A DNA stretch of 64,000 bases from Fratercula arctica (lineage: Eukaryota > Chordata > Aves > Charadriiformes > Alcidae), in assembly GCA_947846985.1 (NCBI GenBank), contig CANTUZ010000005.1, forward strand, positions 9,790,001-9,854,000, read 5' to 3'. Each line of letters begins with the position of its first letter. The first letter of the stretch is position 1. Under the pieces are notes generated by a model, which ran no database searches, was not told where the DNA came from, and was given only the letters and a program-made list of their open reading frames with translations. The translations under genes and the position numbers were made by a program. This document shows, in pieces, positions 25,101 through 39,516 of the stretch.

Positions 25101-28100
25101 CATATCTTCATGATATTGATCTTAGGAAAATATTTTTGGAACATTTGAACTAAATCTATTGCTTTATAATATTCTGTGCACTAAAGCTGGGATTAAAAAT
25201 TTCATGTTTGACGAGGAGGGGTTTTTTTGCTACCGAGTGGCTGGTTTGTTATCCTTCAGGCTTCCTGTATACTAAAATCATTGCCAGGTAACATCAGATG
25301 CATCTTTAAGAGAAGCTAATCAGACTTGCTAACACTTTTACTTTGTATTGCCATTAATTTTACTTTAATCAAAGTATCCATCTTCTTAATTTATGATTGT
25401 CTTGAAGCTGACAGAGGAGATCAAAGATCCTTTCTCTATCCGTGAGGAGAATGCTGTTGTTAAGCTCTGCGCTGTGTTGCAGAGTCTCAGGTGGCAGGAT
25501 GGAGCCTGTTCTAACGGCCAGGAGTACACTAAGGCCATTCTCCACGGCAGCATCCTGTCACAGTAAACCTGCCTTTGTATGGCCTGTAAGTCTGGCAGGA
25601 CGTTAAATGAGTGATAATTGAGGAAAATCTGTAAAGTCCATTTTGTTTGGACCTAGCTGCCAATCCACTTGGAATACTTTTATCACTTCAGCCTTCAACA
25701 AGTTGTTCACTTGGGTTCATGCTGGTCTTGCTGACAGGGTAATTATTAAAGTATGTCATACTGTTAGTAAAGATGGTGTGTTGCATAGTGTGTGTTTTGA
25801 TAACGTGTGGGGGGAGTAAAAAGAAGTTCTTTATAATCATACAGAAATCACTGTGGTAGGTGAAAACCTACTAGAAAGGTTCCACTTGTTTGGCATTTCC
25901 TTGCTTTTTAGGATTAATGTTGGCAAAAGTATTAAGTGACCTCAAGAAAAACAGCCCTCAAAATGTGTTATGGAATAATGTGTAATGGATATCACAGTTA
26001 AAGCTGTAAAGCACGGAGAACTCGTTCCCATGATACTCCGTTGCAGAGCGGTTCGGTGGGAATGGTGAGATCGGTGTGCACAGAGAGCGAGTGGGGACGT
26101 CTGGGTGCTGAAACAATGGAAGTGATGGCAGAAAAGGGGCCATGGATCAAACCACATCTCAGGACATCCTGATCAGAGGAGCCTGCACCCAGACTGAAAT
26201 GAAGGACGAACTGCAAATGAGGAATCACTGAGCTCTTCATTGAGGGGTAATTGCAGAAAGATGAAGATCAAGGCTGGAGCTCACGGACAGACAGAACTCT
26301 TAGCCCAGCATCAGCTCCAAAAAGCACACCCAACCCCAGCAGCGGGCTGCATGCCTGGGAAGATGCCGGTAGCGTGATGGGGCTTTTCCCCAGCGTTGCT
26401 GTGAGGAATCTGGTCCAGACGCTGTGGCCACGGCGATGCTCCTTAGTGCCTGGCCACGGGGCAGCATGCCTGGGCACGCTCGTCTTGGTGCCCGAGGGGG
26501 TGAGCAAGTGAAATCAGTTTTGTTTTTAAAATAAAACCCTCTTAAAATCACCCCGCTGTTGAGGCATGTTAAGCTGTGGCTACAGCATGGCAAATGTAAT
26601 TGCTGTGCTGTGACCTTGCAGTGTCCGTGTGGGGACAGCGTAGCACGGCTGATAAAGCACAGCGTTTTTCACATTCGGGGCTGTGCCCTGTAGAAGTAGC
26701 CGTCTGAAAAGAATTAATGGGACTGGGTCAAATATGTGAGGGAAGAGGGAGTATTTAAAATGTTTGTCAGGAGACCAGGGGTGGCCATGAGTCGCATTTC
26801 CAGCGTGGTACGTATTTTTAGCATTTACTCCTTACGCTGTACCTTTTGTCATTTTATGATAAATAAATATGAACCCTGTGTGCACCTTGGTAGCACTGGT
26901 CTTCTTTAAGCTGCTGTGGAGGGTTGATGGTCTAGGGAGTAGGACCTGCCTGGTCTCTGTGTAGGGTGGAGAAGGGCAGTGACCATTTATTAGCCCCACA
27001 GGTCTTCAGTTTCTTCGTCCTCCTCAGAAAGTCCTTTGTGATCTTTTCCTTCTCTCTCCAACCATTAAATGGAAACGTGAGATGCAACTGCTGAGAGACG
27101 AAGCTCTGGTTTCTCCAGGCTCCTGAGAGTCAGGCTGGAGTGCCTGCAAAGAGCTGGTGAGATCCATGTGTCTCTTGTGGCTCTTTTGAAGGGAGAGGAA
27201 TTAGGGCAAACTCCAGGATTTTATCATTATAGACATTTTATGGCGTTTAATCCTCTCCTCTCTAGATGAATGGGAGGAGACCTGGTCTATGTGACTAGCA
27301 GTTAGGGAATAAAAGAGAATGCATGGTTTCCCTGCAAGTCAAATCGCCGTTCCATCTCAGATGTTATTTCTAAAGTTTGTATATATTTATCTGGCCACTA
27401 ATTGAAAAGGTAAAGAAATATTTAAAAGAATAGAACATGTGTTTGTATATTTAGTCAATTAAGCATTAAATGTGCCATCTCTGCAGCAAGGTGTGTTTAA
27501 TGCCGTGGCTGAGGGTTTCAGGTTGTCTGCCTGAAGCGTGGGTGATACTACTACACCTTGAATTAGTGACATTTGAGCATCTCTGGGTCTTTGGTCCAAG
27601 GAGAGAAAAGATCCAAATTTCCCATGATTTGGTTGAATTAGCAGTGTTGTTTATAGTGAAAACTCTACCTGGCATCATAAAAAAATAAGTGCCCCGCTGC
27701 AGAGTTGCACGGATGAACTGACACCAGAAGCAAAAGGCCGAGGGGATGGTCTTGTCATGCTGATGGTTCAGATTTGCGTAACCACTTCACCTCCGAGTTT
27801 TGTGGATGAGTTTCTCCTTAAGTTTCTGCAGATTTTAAGAAAAACAAAAATGTAAAACATCATCAACATGTATTTGTGCTTCACAGAGGAATGTGTTGTT
27901 GCATATACACAACAATCAGTGTGTCCAAAAGGAAACTACTTCGCTCTAGAAAAACAGTTTCTAAAGTATTTGCTGCTTTCTTCCATTGTTTTTTCCAATA
28001 CAAGTGGCAGGTAATTTTTTTTAATTACCTTTAATTTGCTAAGGAATCATGCAGACATATTAATGATAATGGGAAAACAAGCCTACTTCTGCCTAATGAA

Positions 28101-30579
28101 TCGGCATGCATTATGCCTGGTAAACTGGAAAGGAAGAGCAAAATTGTAACCATTTTTTGAGGTTTTCATTTGTCATATTCTTCACTCCTTCTTTCACATC
28201 ATACTTTCTTGTTTTGGTTTTTTTTTTTTGAGGAATTTGAGGTGTTTTCTCAGGACCTATCAATCTGCAATTGTCTATGGATTCATAGTAACGATACATG
28301 CAAGAAATGTGTGCAATATATATTGTTTTGAAGTAAGTTACAAAAAATCGTAATTGCATTTAGAAGAAAATATGCTAAGCATATATTTTATCACTTTGCT
28401 CTTGGACCAATAAAAGCAACACCTACCTTTCAGTGAGTAAACAGGGGATGGGAGGGGATAAATATAAATGTACTTGACCCTCTAAGTGCCTAGAGGTTTG
28501 AGCTGTAAATTTTCTTAATTTTGAATCAGAGTGAAACTGGGCTTCTGTCTCCTAAAGTTCCCTTTCATGTCATTTTGGTGTACTCATTCTGTAGGACTCT
28601 GCTGTGGGATGTTCTGTAGAAGCAGGAGTGTGAGCGTAAATGAATCTTTTAATGCACATTTTTATCATCCTGTGGCTACTTATGCAGTTTGAAAAATAAA
28701 ATGGTTATTAACTAATTGGAAAAGTGTGTTTTCTGTGTGTCCTGGGACTGTGGATTATAAAGAAAATCCCTCACACACAAAATCTTTTTAATAATAACCT
28801 ACTAAACCTATTAGTAAGCTTCATCAAGGCAAGAAGGTCAGTTGCCCCCTGAGGATGATTTGTCTCCTCTTTCACCACTCCCATAATTAGCTTCCTTGTT
28901 GTAAATGTTTGCCACTGACTAGTTGAGGGCAGGGCTATTAATCAGCAGAAGCAGGTGCTGTGGTCTGTAAATGCTCATTTCAAGGTTACAGCAGCACTGC
29001 CCATGGCTGCCTGGTCTCTGGGACTGTTGTAGTGATGGTCTGAAAAAGAAACCCCCTCTCTGGGTCGTTACCTGGTGTCACGCTCTCCACTTCTACCCCT
29101 GAAGGAAATGACCTGTTTTTAGTAAAGGCTGAATTTTCTGCTAGACTGAAGACAGCAGGTTGTATAGGCCAGATTTCAAATAAAGGTAAGTATTGGTTTT
29201 ACTGGTGTGACCTGATTTTCCTCCCTCTTTTCACTTCAGGCTCCTGGCTGATTTATACCTGCTGGGGGTGTTGGGCCCATAGATTTTGGCCAAGCTGACA
29301 GCTCACTAATGGGCTTCTGTTGGTACTTTGGGAACAGATGTAGCATTTCAGGCTGGAAAAGTATCTGTCCTAGAGGAGAGATTTGTTTTGCAGCACGAAC
29401 TAGCAGGAGAAAAATGGTCATCACGGCGTGAAGTGGATGCTGTGAGGAGGCTGGATTGCTTAGCTGGGGACAGAGAAAAAGAATACCAAAATGTTCCTCT
29501 CCTGAGCCGTGCGCGTCGGCTGGCCGTGATTTCACTCATGGCACAGTATTGGCATTGGCGCTAATGAAAACATGCCCGGGAGAGCAGGTGGATGAGAGCA
29601 TGCTGCAGAAAACCAGCATAAGCTCTGTTGAGCCCCAGGCAGAATTTACGGAGCTGATCACTAGAGGGATGCAGTGCAGTGTGAAAAGGCGTGTGTGCCC
29701 CGTCTCTCCTGGGTCTTTCACGGCGACATTTCAGAGGTCTGGGCATGCATGCCGGACTCCTTCCTTGTCATGTAAAGAAGATACTATTTTTTTTTTTTCT
29801 TGCGGTTCTGGGTAAAATAATTATCTGGTTAAAGCAGAAAAAAATATGTGCAGGAATAGACAACCAAGGAGATTGTCCCCCTTGCCTCTGCTGCATGGTC
29901 CGCAGGCTTGTTCATGACTGCTTAAATCCATCTCAGGACTTGGTGCAGGCACCAAAATCAGACTAAAGAGCGAGGCTGATGCAAGCTTGTACGGGCTCAG
30001 CAAGTTGAAGAAACCCAAGCCTATTTGTCTTCCAGTTGTGACTTTTTCCTCTTGAGTGAGATCCTGAGAGGCATTTCTTCATCTGCTGGCATTTGAAGAA
30101 CGTAGGGAAATGTGTATTTTATGCCTTGTCTTTTAATGCTGTGATATTTTAATGAGCAGCCACTGGGAATTAGTACTGAGACATTAGTTCTGGGTGAGTG
30201 CTTTGTAAAGTCTTGCCCCTCTGCGTGCGGGAGAGGTTGTTCTCGGTCTCATTGGAAATGCGGGGACTTTGTTCCTTTACTGTCAGAAGAAAATATTTGT
30301 TTTCTCTCAGCATAACCCTCTCCTAAGAATGATCTGCTTTTATTTCTGGTGTACAAACACATCTGTTCTGATAGTTGGTGGATTTTTTAATAAATTGTAT
30401 GCAAGATGAGCATCCAAGTCGGAAAGATTATGTATAGCAATATGTAATTGCCCTTCTGTGAGTCTGTTTAGGTGCCAACAAGCTGCCTATACACTCCATT
30501 TATAACCATTAGGCGATTTGCACATTGTTTGCTGGAAGCTGTTGCTGTGAGAGGATGAAAGGTTGGGCTTGTTTTGTGT
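22155..30579. other. Non-coding stretch
   Basis: No gene or classified repeat is seen. A GC-richer, CpG-containing patch occurs at about 22190-22380, and moderately GC-rich sequence at 26240-26510 and 29440-29730. The rest is AT-rich. Some of it could be conserved non-coding DNA, which only alignment to other genomes would show. Confidence 0.5.
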
Positions 30580-30810
30580 TGCAGTGAACAGGCACGGCCA
30601 AGCGTAGGGAGTGCCTTCTCCGACGGAGGGGTCGGGCGGCGCTTTCCTTCCCCGGCAGGTTGGGGGGTCACCAGGGGCTGCTTGGAGAGGGCTTGGCCAC
30701 GGGCACCCAACGCTGCTGGTGGCCTTGGGGATCTGAAGGGGATGGTCCCGAAGCTGTGCCTGCTGCATTATGCTACGTGGTCGTTACGTGGTGGTACCTG
30801 TGTCACGTCT
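30580..30810. promoter_or_regulatory. Small CpG-retaining GC-rich patch
   Basis: About 15 CpG dinucleotides in roughly 230 bp of GC-rich sequence (for example 'gtcgggcggcgctt', 'ctacgtggtcgttacgtgg'), against strong CpG depletion around it. This can mark an unmethylated regulatory element, a recently inserted sequence, or chance. No TATA box, initiator or exon is evident. Confidence 0.3.
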
Positions 30811-32005
30811 TTGGGTGCCTGTGGTTTAATTATGGCCCCAGCAGTGGGGCTATTAATTCGTTTAACTTGGACTGATGCATTTTGGTGTGTTTGAAAAGAT
30901 TGAACTCAAAACCTTCATATTTAATAGGGAGTTAACCTAATGGTCTATTAACTGCATATCTTGCCCCATTAACGATATTTAGTACCTTTTTTTTTATTTG
31001 CTGTTTCAAATCTGCTACCATGTTTAGCATCTGGCACTGCAGTTTAAATTCACTTAGGGAGTCTGGTTTCTTCTAACTGTGTTGGATCTGGGGGCTGACT
31101 TGAGACACTGATCACAAGCCCTTATCTTCCCTCACTGCGCCAGACAAATATTCTGGAAAAAACAGAACTCCTTCGTAAAGTCATTGTAGGACAGAGGGTG
31201 CTCTAAGGGCCAGGCTCTCAGGGGAGCTGTGCATCCCCCCGGCTGAGGACAGGGTGAGAAGGCTTCCGGGAGACGTTGCCCTGCAGGTCCCTGTGGCCCA
31301 CAGGGAGAGTCTGGGGTCTAAGCCAAGGGCAGGACAAGGCTTCGTTTACTAATGCTGAGTGTTTTTAAGCTAGGACACTTTGAAAGTGTGGCCGCAGGTG
31401 TGACTACTGCGAGTGGCCTCTTATTCCCTGGCTGGTACTTCTCTTCCATATTCTGATGCTACAGGTGAGAGCCTACAGCAACGACAGTCCAACGTTCGAC
31501 CTTTTCAATAAATACTGTTTACAGCAAAATGTGCTTCTTCACTCAGAGACTGATTATTTTAATTGTCTTTACCTAATGAGAAATACACAACATTTTGTAG
31601 GACAGCAAACAGTCTAATTAGAGTGCCTTATAGAAGTAACGGGTCCTTTCCTTTTTACTCTGGCCAAACCAGAAAAAGGTATTATGCTTCAGATCAACTT
31701 CCTCAATGTCTCTGTTTTGAGTCAATGGGCCCTCTCACAAGTGTTTCAGAATGACACGCAACAAAATATTTAACTAAATCTTCATATTATTTACCTTCAT
31801 AATACTTACTTTCTAAGCATGTCTAAATAAAGAATGTTTCATTTAAAAATGAAAATTTGATATACTTTATTTTCTGAAATATTTCCTTGTATTTTTTTTT
31901 TATCAAACTGCTCCAACAGATTAAATAATTAAAAACTGCCTTTTTAATTGGACTGTTAAAAACAATGTAATTCCCCATTGTCTTCAGCTGGTTTGGAAGC
32001 ATACC

Positions 32006-32025
32006 TTTTTTTTTTTTTTTTTTTT
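32006..32025. repeat. Poly-T run (T20)
   Basis: Twenty uninterrupted T residues. A simple homopolymer, possibly the antisense A-tail of an old retroinsertion, though no recognisable element adjoins it. Confidence 0.9.
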
Positions 32026-35000
32026 AATCCCCTTATTTTAATTCTAGCAGCATTTAGGCCAGCATATGCTTGGAGATCGAGTGTATTTGTTTCCACCATC
32101 TGATATTACTTCAGGGTTAAATTTCACCTTTCTCAGAGATACTAACAGTAGTGAAGTACTGAGAACTTTGTTTTAGGGTAAAAAAAACCCAAAAGAACAA
32201 AAAACCCAAACCTTGGAAAGAATAGAACAATGTACGATTTTTAATTTTTTAAAGTTTATTTTTAATTTAATATTATTATTTTTGAAAGGGCAGATCACAG
32301 AGGACAGGTGTCCATGCTCTGCGTGAGAATGCTGATCACTCTGTGCCTGGCAGCTTGTAAATGCCAAGTACTTATTAGATGTTTAGAAAATTATTTTCAG
32401 GCACTTCACCTGATGAGTAGCTTGCAAATTGAGCCCCTCTCCTGAAGAATATATGATGTATATGCGCTTAACTGCTATTCTTGCACTTTCAAAATCAGTG
32501 AGCCAGCCTTCAAGACCCCAAGGTTGACTTGAGTGAGTTGAGGTAGTCTAAAACAATTAGAAAGCTTTCTGGTTTTATGCTGCCAGATGCCCCCCGGGCA
32601 CTTTGCCCTTTCTTTCGGTGATGGGCCTGTGCCGCCCAATGTGCTCCATCCCTGCCCACGCTGCTGGGTGCTCCCTTTCCCATCACCTTGCTCCTTCCAG
32701 CTGTCCTCTCCCAAACCCTCTTCCACAGAACCTGTATTTCAGTATTTCTCACCTGGCCTTTAATCGTGGTGTGGTGGTGTTTGCCTGCTCTCTCCCTCTC
32801 ACCTACCAGAGGGCTTCAACCTCCTTGATAGTAACTGGGATTTGCAGCTCTTCATCTGGGCTCTGTGAAGCTGGTGGGAGGGGGGGAAAACCCCAAAACC
32901 CCTTTCAAAGCTCCTAGAGCTATGATAAATCTCTGAGAATCCTTCATATTATGTTAATGTATTTATGTATTTCAGAAGCTGGAGACCAAACTACCATATA
33001 AATCTTTAATGCTATGTACAGGCATAAAATTTTAAGTTACTGTTTAGTGACCTCACTGTAGAGGGATGGTGAAAAGAAATCCCACAGGAATGGAATATTC
33101 TTAATTCTGGGTTCCTCTGTTTATATTTTTATTTTCTTAGAAATTAATGTGTCTGTTCAGCAACAAATATGCATTAGGCCAAATAGCTAAAATGCATGTA
33201 TTTTGGGTCTTAATTTTGGGACAGGAATTACACATTTAGCTATCTTTGTAGAAATGTCTTATCTTTCAAGCGCTGAGCATCCCCAGACCACTGCGTAATC
33301 ATTGGATGTTGCTAGGGGTGAGCAGCTTGGGAAATCAGGTTGCTCTGTTTCGGTGACTGAGTCTGGAATTTAGTTCACCAAGTCTGTAAATGTTGCTGTA
33401 AATAAATAATATTGCTGACTGGGCAGGCTTTGGGCAGTTTGACATGTGTCGCGGATGAAAATATTTGACATGGTTATGATTTAGCAGCTATTCAAAAAAT
33501 ATTAACGATGTAAGGTAGATATTGAGAGGTTGAATTTTAGCAGCACTTAATCATTAACCGGTTTAGGGATTTACAAAGTGAGTAAACAAAATAACTGACC
33601 AGCCATTTAGTTACAGATTTGAAGATGGCAAGATTCACGCTAACTTACTAGAAGGTGTCCTGTATCAATACATATACGTATGAGTAGAGGTACAAATCAC
33701 AGATTAATATGTATGTATCTAAGCAAAGCATATAAGCGCATATGCACACACAAATAGAGGTCTCCAATTGGGAATTTCTTAATAGCAGGCAATGCTAGCG
33801 AGCTGAAAGGTGCTGGTTTTAGGTCCTACATGTGCACGGATGGACAGAAGAGCATCCACATCCATAAAGCTAATGTGTATCTCGCAACATACAGGTGGAG
33901 AGGTGGATGAGCCAAGAGATACTAGCCTATAGTTAAAATTTCCCTTTCTCGGATTTAGGGTAAATACTCACGATGCATCAGCGTTCCTCAACGGGCGGTA
34001 GCTGGCGCCTGAGAAGGGTCTTTTCTCGTCCTGGCTTTGAGGTGTCAGCCTGAAAGGTATCTCAGCTCTGGGGAGATACTGGTCACAGCCTGCTGCGATC
34101 CAGAAGAGCTCAAAGGGTCCTTACTAGAATCACTACTTACAGAATACGAGACAGTTGGCTTTTTTTGTCAGATACTTTTCTACTCTGGCCCGACTTGGAT
34201 GATCGTTACGCAACCCCAGAGCTTGCTAGATCTTGGGGTCCTAGTATGCCCCCCTCTGTGACCACGATCCATATGGTGTCAGGGGTGATCAATTATAGTT
34301 ATTATCTTCAAATGGTAGGAGCCATGGGGACTAGGCACACTATTGTGTTCTTGGTCTGTTGCTCTCTACCCTTTCTTTCTTTCATGTTAGAGCATGATGT
34401 TATGTTCTGGCCCATTGTGTTCTTCTGCGGCCCAGGTTGGGAGGGAGATCACAGCAAGTACCGAGTGTCCTGAAGAGGGAGGGGGGTGTTGCACCACCAC
34501 AACACGTCATTCTGTTTCCCAGGCTGGTCCCAACATGTGTTAGAAATATGGAGGGAAGGCTGGCTGAGGACAGAATTCAGTCATGCTTTTGTATAACCAC
34601 GTTCTTCCCATAGAAAACCCACAGGGTCCCACATGTATCTTCATGGAAAATACTGCATGGATCTACACGTCTGTGCTCAGCCTGTCCTTTCTAAGCGAAC
34701 GTGTTCACAAGCTGGTAATTGTGGATGAGTGCGGAGATGGGATTTGCCCCAGCAGCGAAAGGATTCCCAGCAAAAGTGGGTTTGGTAATGGTGGGCTGCC
34801 CGCAGGGTCCAAACCACCACTTCAGATTAGTGCCTCTGCGAGGTCTGTGGTTAATGGTGGTTTGTCTGGGACGCCTGGAACACAAGGCTGGGTCTGAAAC
34901 CCTTCTAGAGACAGCAGAGAAGGTGAATAAGGGAAACCAGCACACCAGAGGAAAGTAAAGTTTGGGTAACTGACTTGTTTCTTAGCAAAATAAATAAATA

Positions 35001-38000
35001 ATTAATTAGTGCTCAGTTAAATTAGACACTCAATATTTTGGATAGAAAATTTCTTGATGATGCTTTATGACTCACCTGGTTGTTGAAGTGGCTGTTGTAT
35101 TTCAGTTTACCTAAGCAATTATATATAATTCAATATATAATAAAATCTAGAAAGAAACATTATCAGTTATCTACCTGAAAATGCAATGATGGATTTTATT
35201 AATTTTTTTATTCTTTTAAAGAAATGGCTTGTCTGCAGGCAAGCCTGCTTGTTGAGTTGTGACTAGCTGGTAGCCAAGCAGCAGGTCATTTAGCAGAGGT
35301 TATTGATTGCTAAACACCAATTCCTCCTCTGGCTGTTCTTCTAAAGGAATGGTATTATCTTCAGGATATTTGTCTAAATGGTATGGGGTTTTTTTGTTTT
35401 GTTTTCTTCTGTTCATGATATTTTGTAAGGAGGGAGCAATCTAATTCTCAGCATCAGTGCAGACCTTACTTCCAGCATTTATTTGTCTTTGTTTAAAGAG
35501 ACCATATTTTCCTGAAGAAACCATAGGCCAGCAAGGACTAATTTTGCTGGAGTCTGAGGAAAGTTGGAGTTAAATCACTGGTGACCGTTCCTCTAAATCC
35601 CCACAGCAAACATGGCTTGGCTGCGGGCAGCTCAGAGGTTGAATCAGCGCAGCACAGAACGCTCTAACTCTTACGGAAGACTGAATATACTAATTTATTT
35701 TTAATCTTGGAGGCCTTTGCCACACTGAGGGGATCCACTGAATGATATTTGTTGCCTCCCAAATGTTGTTTTTCACTTAGCTCGCTATGGTGCTTCTCGG
35801 CTGATCAAAATGCACACCTCTAGGCACGTTGCGTGACACCAGGCGCAGTGTGACAGCATGAGTAATGTGCATCTACAATTAAATAAAGTTTCTGAAGACT
35901 TCTTTTTCTCATATGATAGTGCCAAGAGATTTCAAAGACTTTGATGTTGACAGTTACAGTAATTACACTGTGTGCATTATGTTGTTCTTGGTAAATTAGA
36001 TTTCCTGAGTTGGCCTGAGCAGAGGGGCAGTGTCTCCCATTTTAACCTGTAATCTACTCAAGACTTTTTTTACATACTGTATTTTGAGTTACTGAGTATA
36101 AAATTTCCGTTGGGGATTTTTTTCCGCCTAGATTACTTGCATATATATAGTACACTCTGTTACTGATTCTTAACATATCTCTTTCCAAATGATGGTGACA
36201 CCTGGAGAACGAAGGTGATTAACACAATGGCTTACGGGGTGGGGGGGAGGCTGCAGCCAGCAACTTGATAAATAAATAAAAATTAATTTAATTTAAAAAA
36301 ATATTTTTTTGTTGGTATCCAGAATGTATAACTTGCCTGTAGTGGTATGCATGTACTACTTCTATTGCTTTTACACCTGGCCTGACTGGCTGTGTACTGC
36401 TGGGTGATTTCTCAGATTTCTCATTAGCCTCAAGTCTCTGGGAAAGCTGGTGACCAAAAAAAAAAAGTAATTGATGATTTCTGGGGTATTTTAATGGGGT
36501 TTTTAAAAATAATAGAAATTTTCAAGAGCTCATCTCACTGCTTGCTGGGCTTGGGATGCAGTGAGTTGGTGCAGGGTGTACGGTTGCAGTGGGCCTGGTT
36601 CATTCCGGCCCTGCTGTTCTTGCAGCTGCGCAAAGCAAGTTCAAAATGCCGTTGGACCAAATGATAAGTATTCATTCTTATTTACATTAAGGCTGATGTA
36701 TACAACTGTTTTAGAAAGGCTTTAAAACAGGAGTCAAGACGCAATCTAGCACTTTCAGTCCCCTCCTGTGACGAGATGGTATTAAGGGATCTGAGTTTAA
36801 ATGAGCTTTATGCTTACTTTACAAAAATACAAATGATAACAGTAGGTTCAGGGCAGTGGGGATTAGATTTACTATGCTTACAACAGGTTGGAATGTATTC
36901 ATGTAATTAATTAAAAAAAAAAAAAAGTTGAGTAAGAAGAAAGCGGGCTGTATTTTGATTGAAATAGTCCTCATAAACAAATGGAATTGACAGCTTGGAT
37001 CAACTCGTGGTGGTTTTTTTTTTTGTCTTCCTCTCCTGCTGTGCAAAGCTTACTCAGATGATAAGAAAATTGTGCTTTCATGGTAGAACACAACTAGTCG
37101 CGCACAGGGAGACCGAGCTTAAACACACCCTGGCTCTCCCTGTAGTGTAGGCTCCCTTTTTAATCCACTGTCATTTTTAATCCACTATGGCATTGTTTCT
37201 TTATGATGGGGATAAATGTGTAATGCTAATTTGTTAGCTTCAAGCTAAATTTTGCGCTGCCAACAAACCATGTTATTTCATAGCAGTGCAGGCTCATTGT
37301 GATAGTTGCAAACTGACATCCTGTGATTGATGCTGTTAAGCCATGTAATATACCGCGTTCTGGTGTCTAATTTTATTTTTGTTATTATCAACATTTTAAT
37401 ATGTCTAGGCAGAGTTTTAAATAATTGCTGCAATAAAAGAAGCTTTTGCATGAGAAACATGGTGCCTGGTGGTTTGCAAAAAGGGCATGTGAATTTATCA
37501 CATTGAAATTGTGATTTTTGAGATGACAAATCTTTGATTCATGCAGAAAATTATAATTTAGCTTTTTAATTGAAATTCTGGATACATCCCTTGTACTATT
37601 TTAAGTATCACCTGTTAATGAAAAAGCAGTAGTCAGTGAAGAATGAAATGAACTATTAGTCTTTATTTAAGATTCAAATCAGTTTTACTAAAACTGTGGA
37701 AAAATAAATTAATGTGAAAGTCAACAAGACAAACCTTTAGACTGTGACTAGAATTTACAGTCTCATTTCTACCCTCTCCTGCAAATAAAGCATTTGCCTT
37801 CAGTTTAAGGTAATTCAAAACAGCACCTGCCTTTTAGCCCAGACACCAAGGCAAGGGGGTCTCTCGCGTGTCCCTCTCCTTGTGGGGCCAGAGGAGTCTC
37901 CAGCAGGTCTTGAGACTGGTGTTCACCTTGGTGTGTTCTTCTTACACCGGTGCAAAGGAGCATTTTGGGCATTCCTTGGGGATGCGTTGCTGCCGCTCAG

Positions 38001-39495
38001 GTCTGATCTGGTGTTGGTCATAGATAATCGTGAAGCCAGAACTTGTCTTGATTTTTCTTTTTAATTTTTATCCCCCCCCGCCCCCCCAGCTGCTTTTCTA
38101 TGCTCTTTCAAGGTAGTCAGTTTAGCATTGTGCAAAATAGACTTTCTCCTTGGCTATACTTTTGGCTAATGGAGTTCTAATTCTGTATTAACTGTCCGTG
38201 CTGACTCGCCTTTGCTCCGCAGGTGATCCAAGCTCCTGCCTGGGACTCTCAGAGCATCACAACGGGGCAGGAAAGCAGAGCGAGCTGCCGTAGACGTAGT
38301 GTGAGAGCCGTTGTGGGGAGCAGGGTAGGTCCCATAGCTCACACTAGCAGCTTGCAGGGAAGGGCAGACCGTGGAGGAGAAGGTGGCAAAACAGAACCAT
38401 TCATTGAAAGGATTTTAAAAATCACAAGGTAGATGCATCTGAGCCAAATGGATATTTGAAATTATAATTTGCAGACTTTTTTCAGCTTGTGCAAGTGTCG
38501 TGAGCCTCTCCTGGATTTTTTTTTTTTTTATGTTAAGCATCCACACTTTAACTCTTTACTGTACTCACAATTTTAGTTCTACTTAATGGTGGTTCATCCA
38601 TGAAGTCACCAGTTTACTGTAGCGGTGTCCTGCTCAATGAAAGAAGAGCAGCAGTCTTTGAATGACAATTACTTCTCATAAGTGTGACGTGTCACCTCTA
38701 TAGCTGTGTTTGTGCGTACGGTTCCCTGTTTCCTCGCATCCAGGCCGGTAAGTCTTGACAATGAGGAAGAGCATGTGTTAAAAGTACCTGGAAGTGGCAT
38801 AAATCTGACTTAAGGAATTTGCTTAAGCGCTGCCCTGATCTGTGCAATAAGTCACCTGTCAGGAAGGCTATGGGAAGAAACTTTGACCTTATGCTTCTGA
38901 TCTTACCTGGAGCAAAGCCTTGGATGGTCAGGATTTGCTTTTTTTAGCATCAGGGACTCGGATCTTAAAACTGGTATTTTGACACCTGAGCAGCTCTTAA
39001 TTGAGAATAAGAGTAACAAGTGGCTGCATGACCTGGTAGTTTTAGCAGCTTCTTCCTTCATGCCTTTTCTCTTCCTATATCTTTCTTTCATTAGAAAAAA
39101 AAAAAAAATCTGTATTCATTAGTTTCCCCTAGTTATCCCTATCTCATTTGAATTATCTCATTTCAATACCAGCATAGAGCCGTTTAATGGAAAACCTTCT
39201 TAAATGCGACATGGTGCATGTGTTTGACAGTGTAGCAGTAATGCTCCTAAAATCCTGGTTAGCTTTAAAATCCAGATATTCAGTTATATAAATGCAAAAT
39301 GTGCATAGTGTACGTACAAAGGAAAAGCCTGTCTGAGTAGGGCATCGTCTTTCTCTCTTTGTTAAAAGTGACCATGCGTGTCTCTATAGATTAACTGAGT
39401 GGCTGGAAAGAAATTAGGGTCTGGTTTGGTTAGAGGCTGTTTTTGGAAATAACTTCCAGAAATTTTTAGAGAACAAAATCTCATGAAACTTTAGC

Positions 39496-39516
39496 AAAAA
39501 AAAAAAAAAAAAAAAA
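39496..39516. repeat. Poly-A run (A21)
   Basis: Twenty-one uninterrupted A residues followed by ggcggc. No adjoining processed gene copy is recognised. Likely length-variable. Confidence 0.9.
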
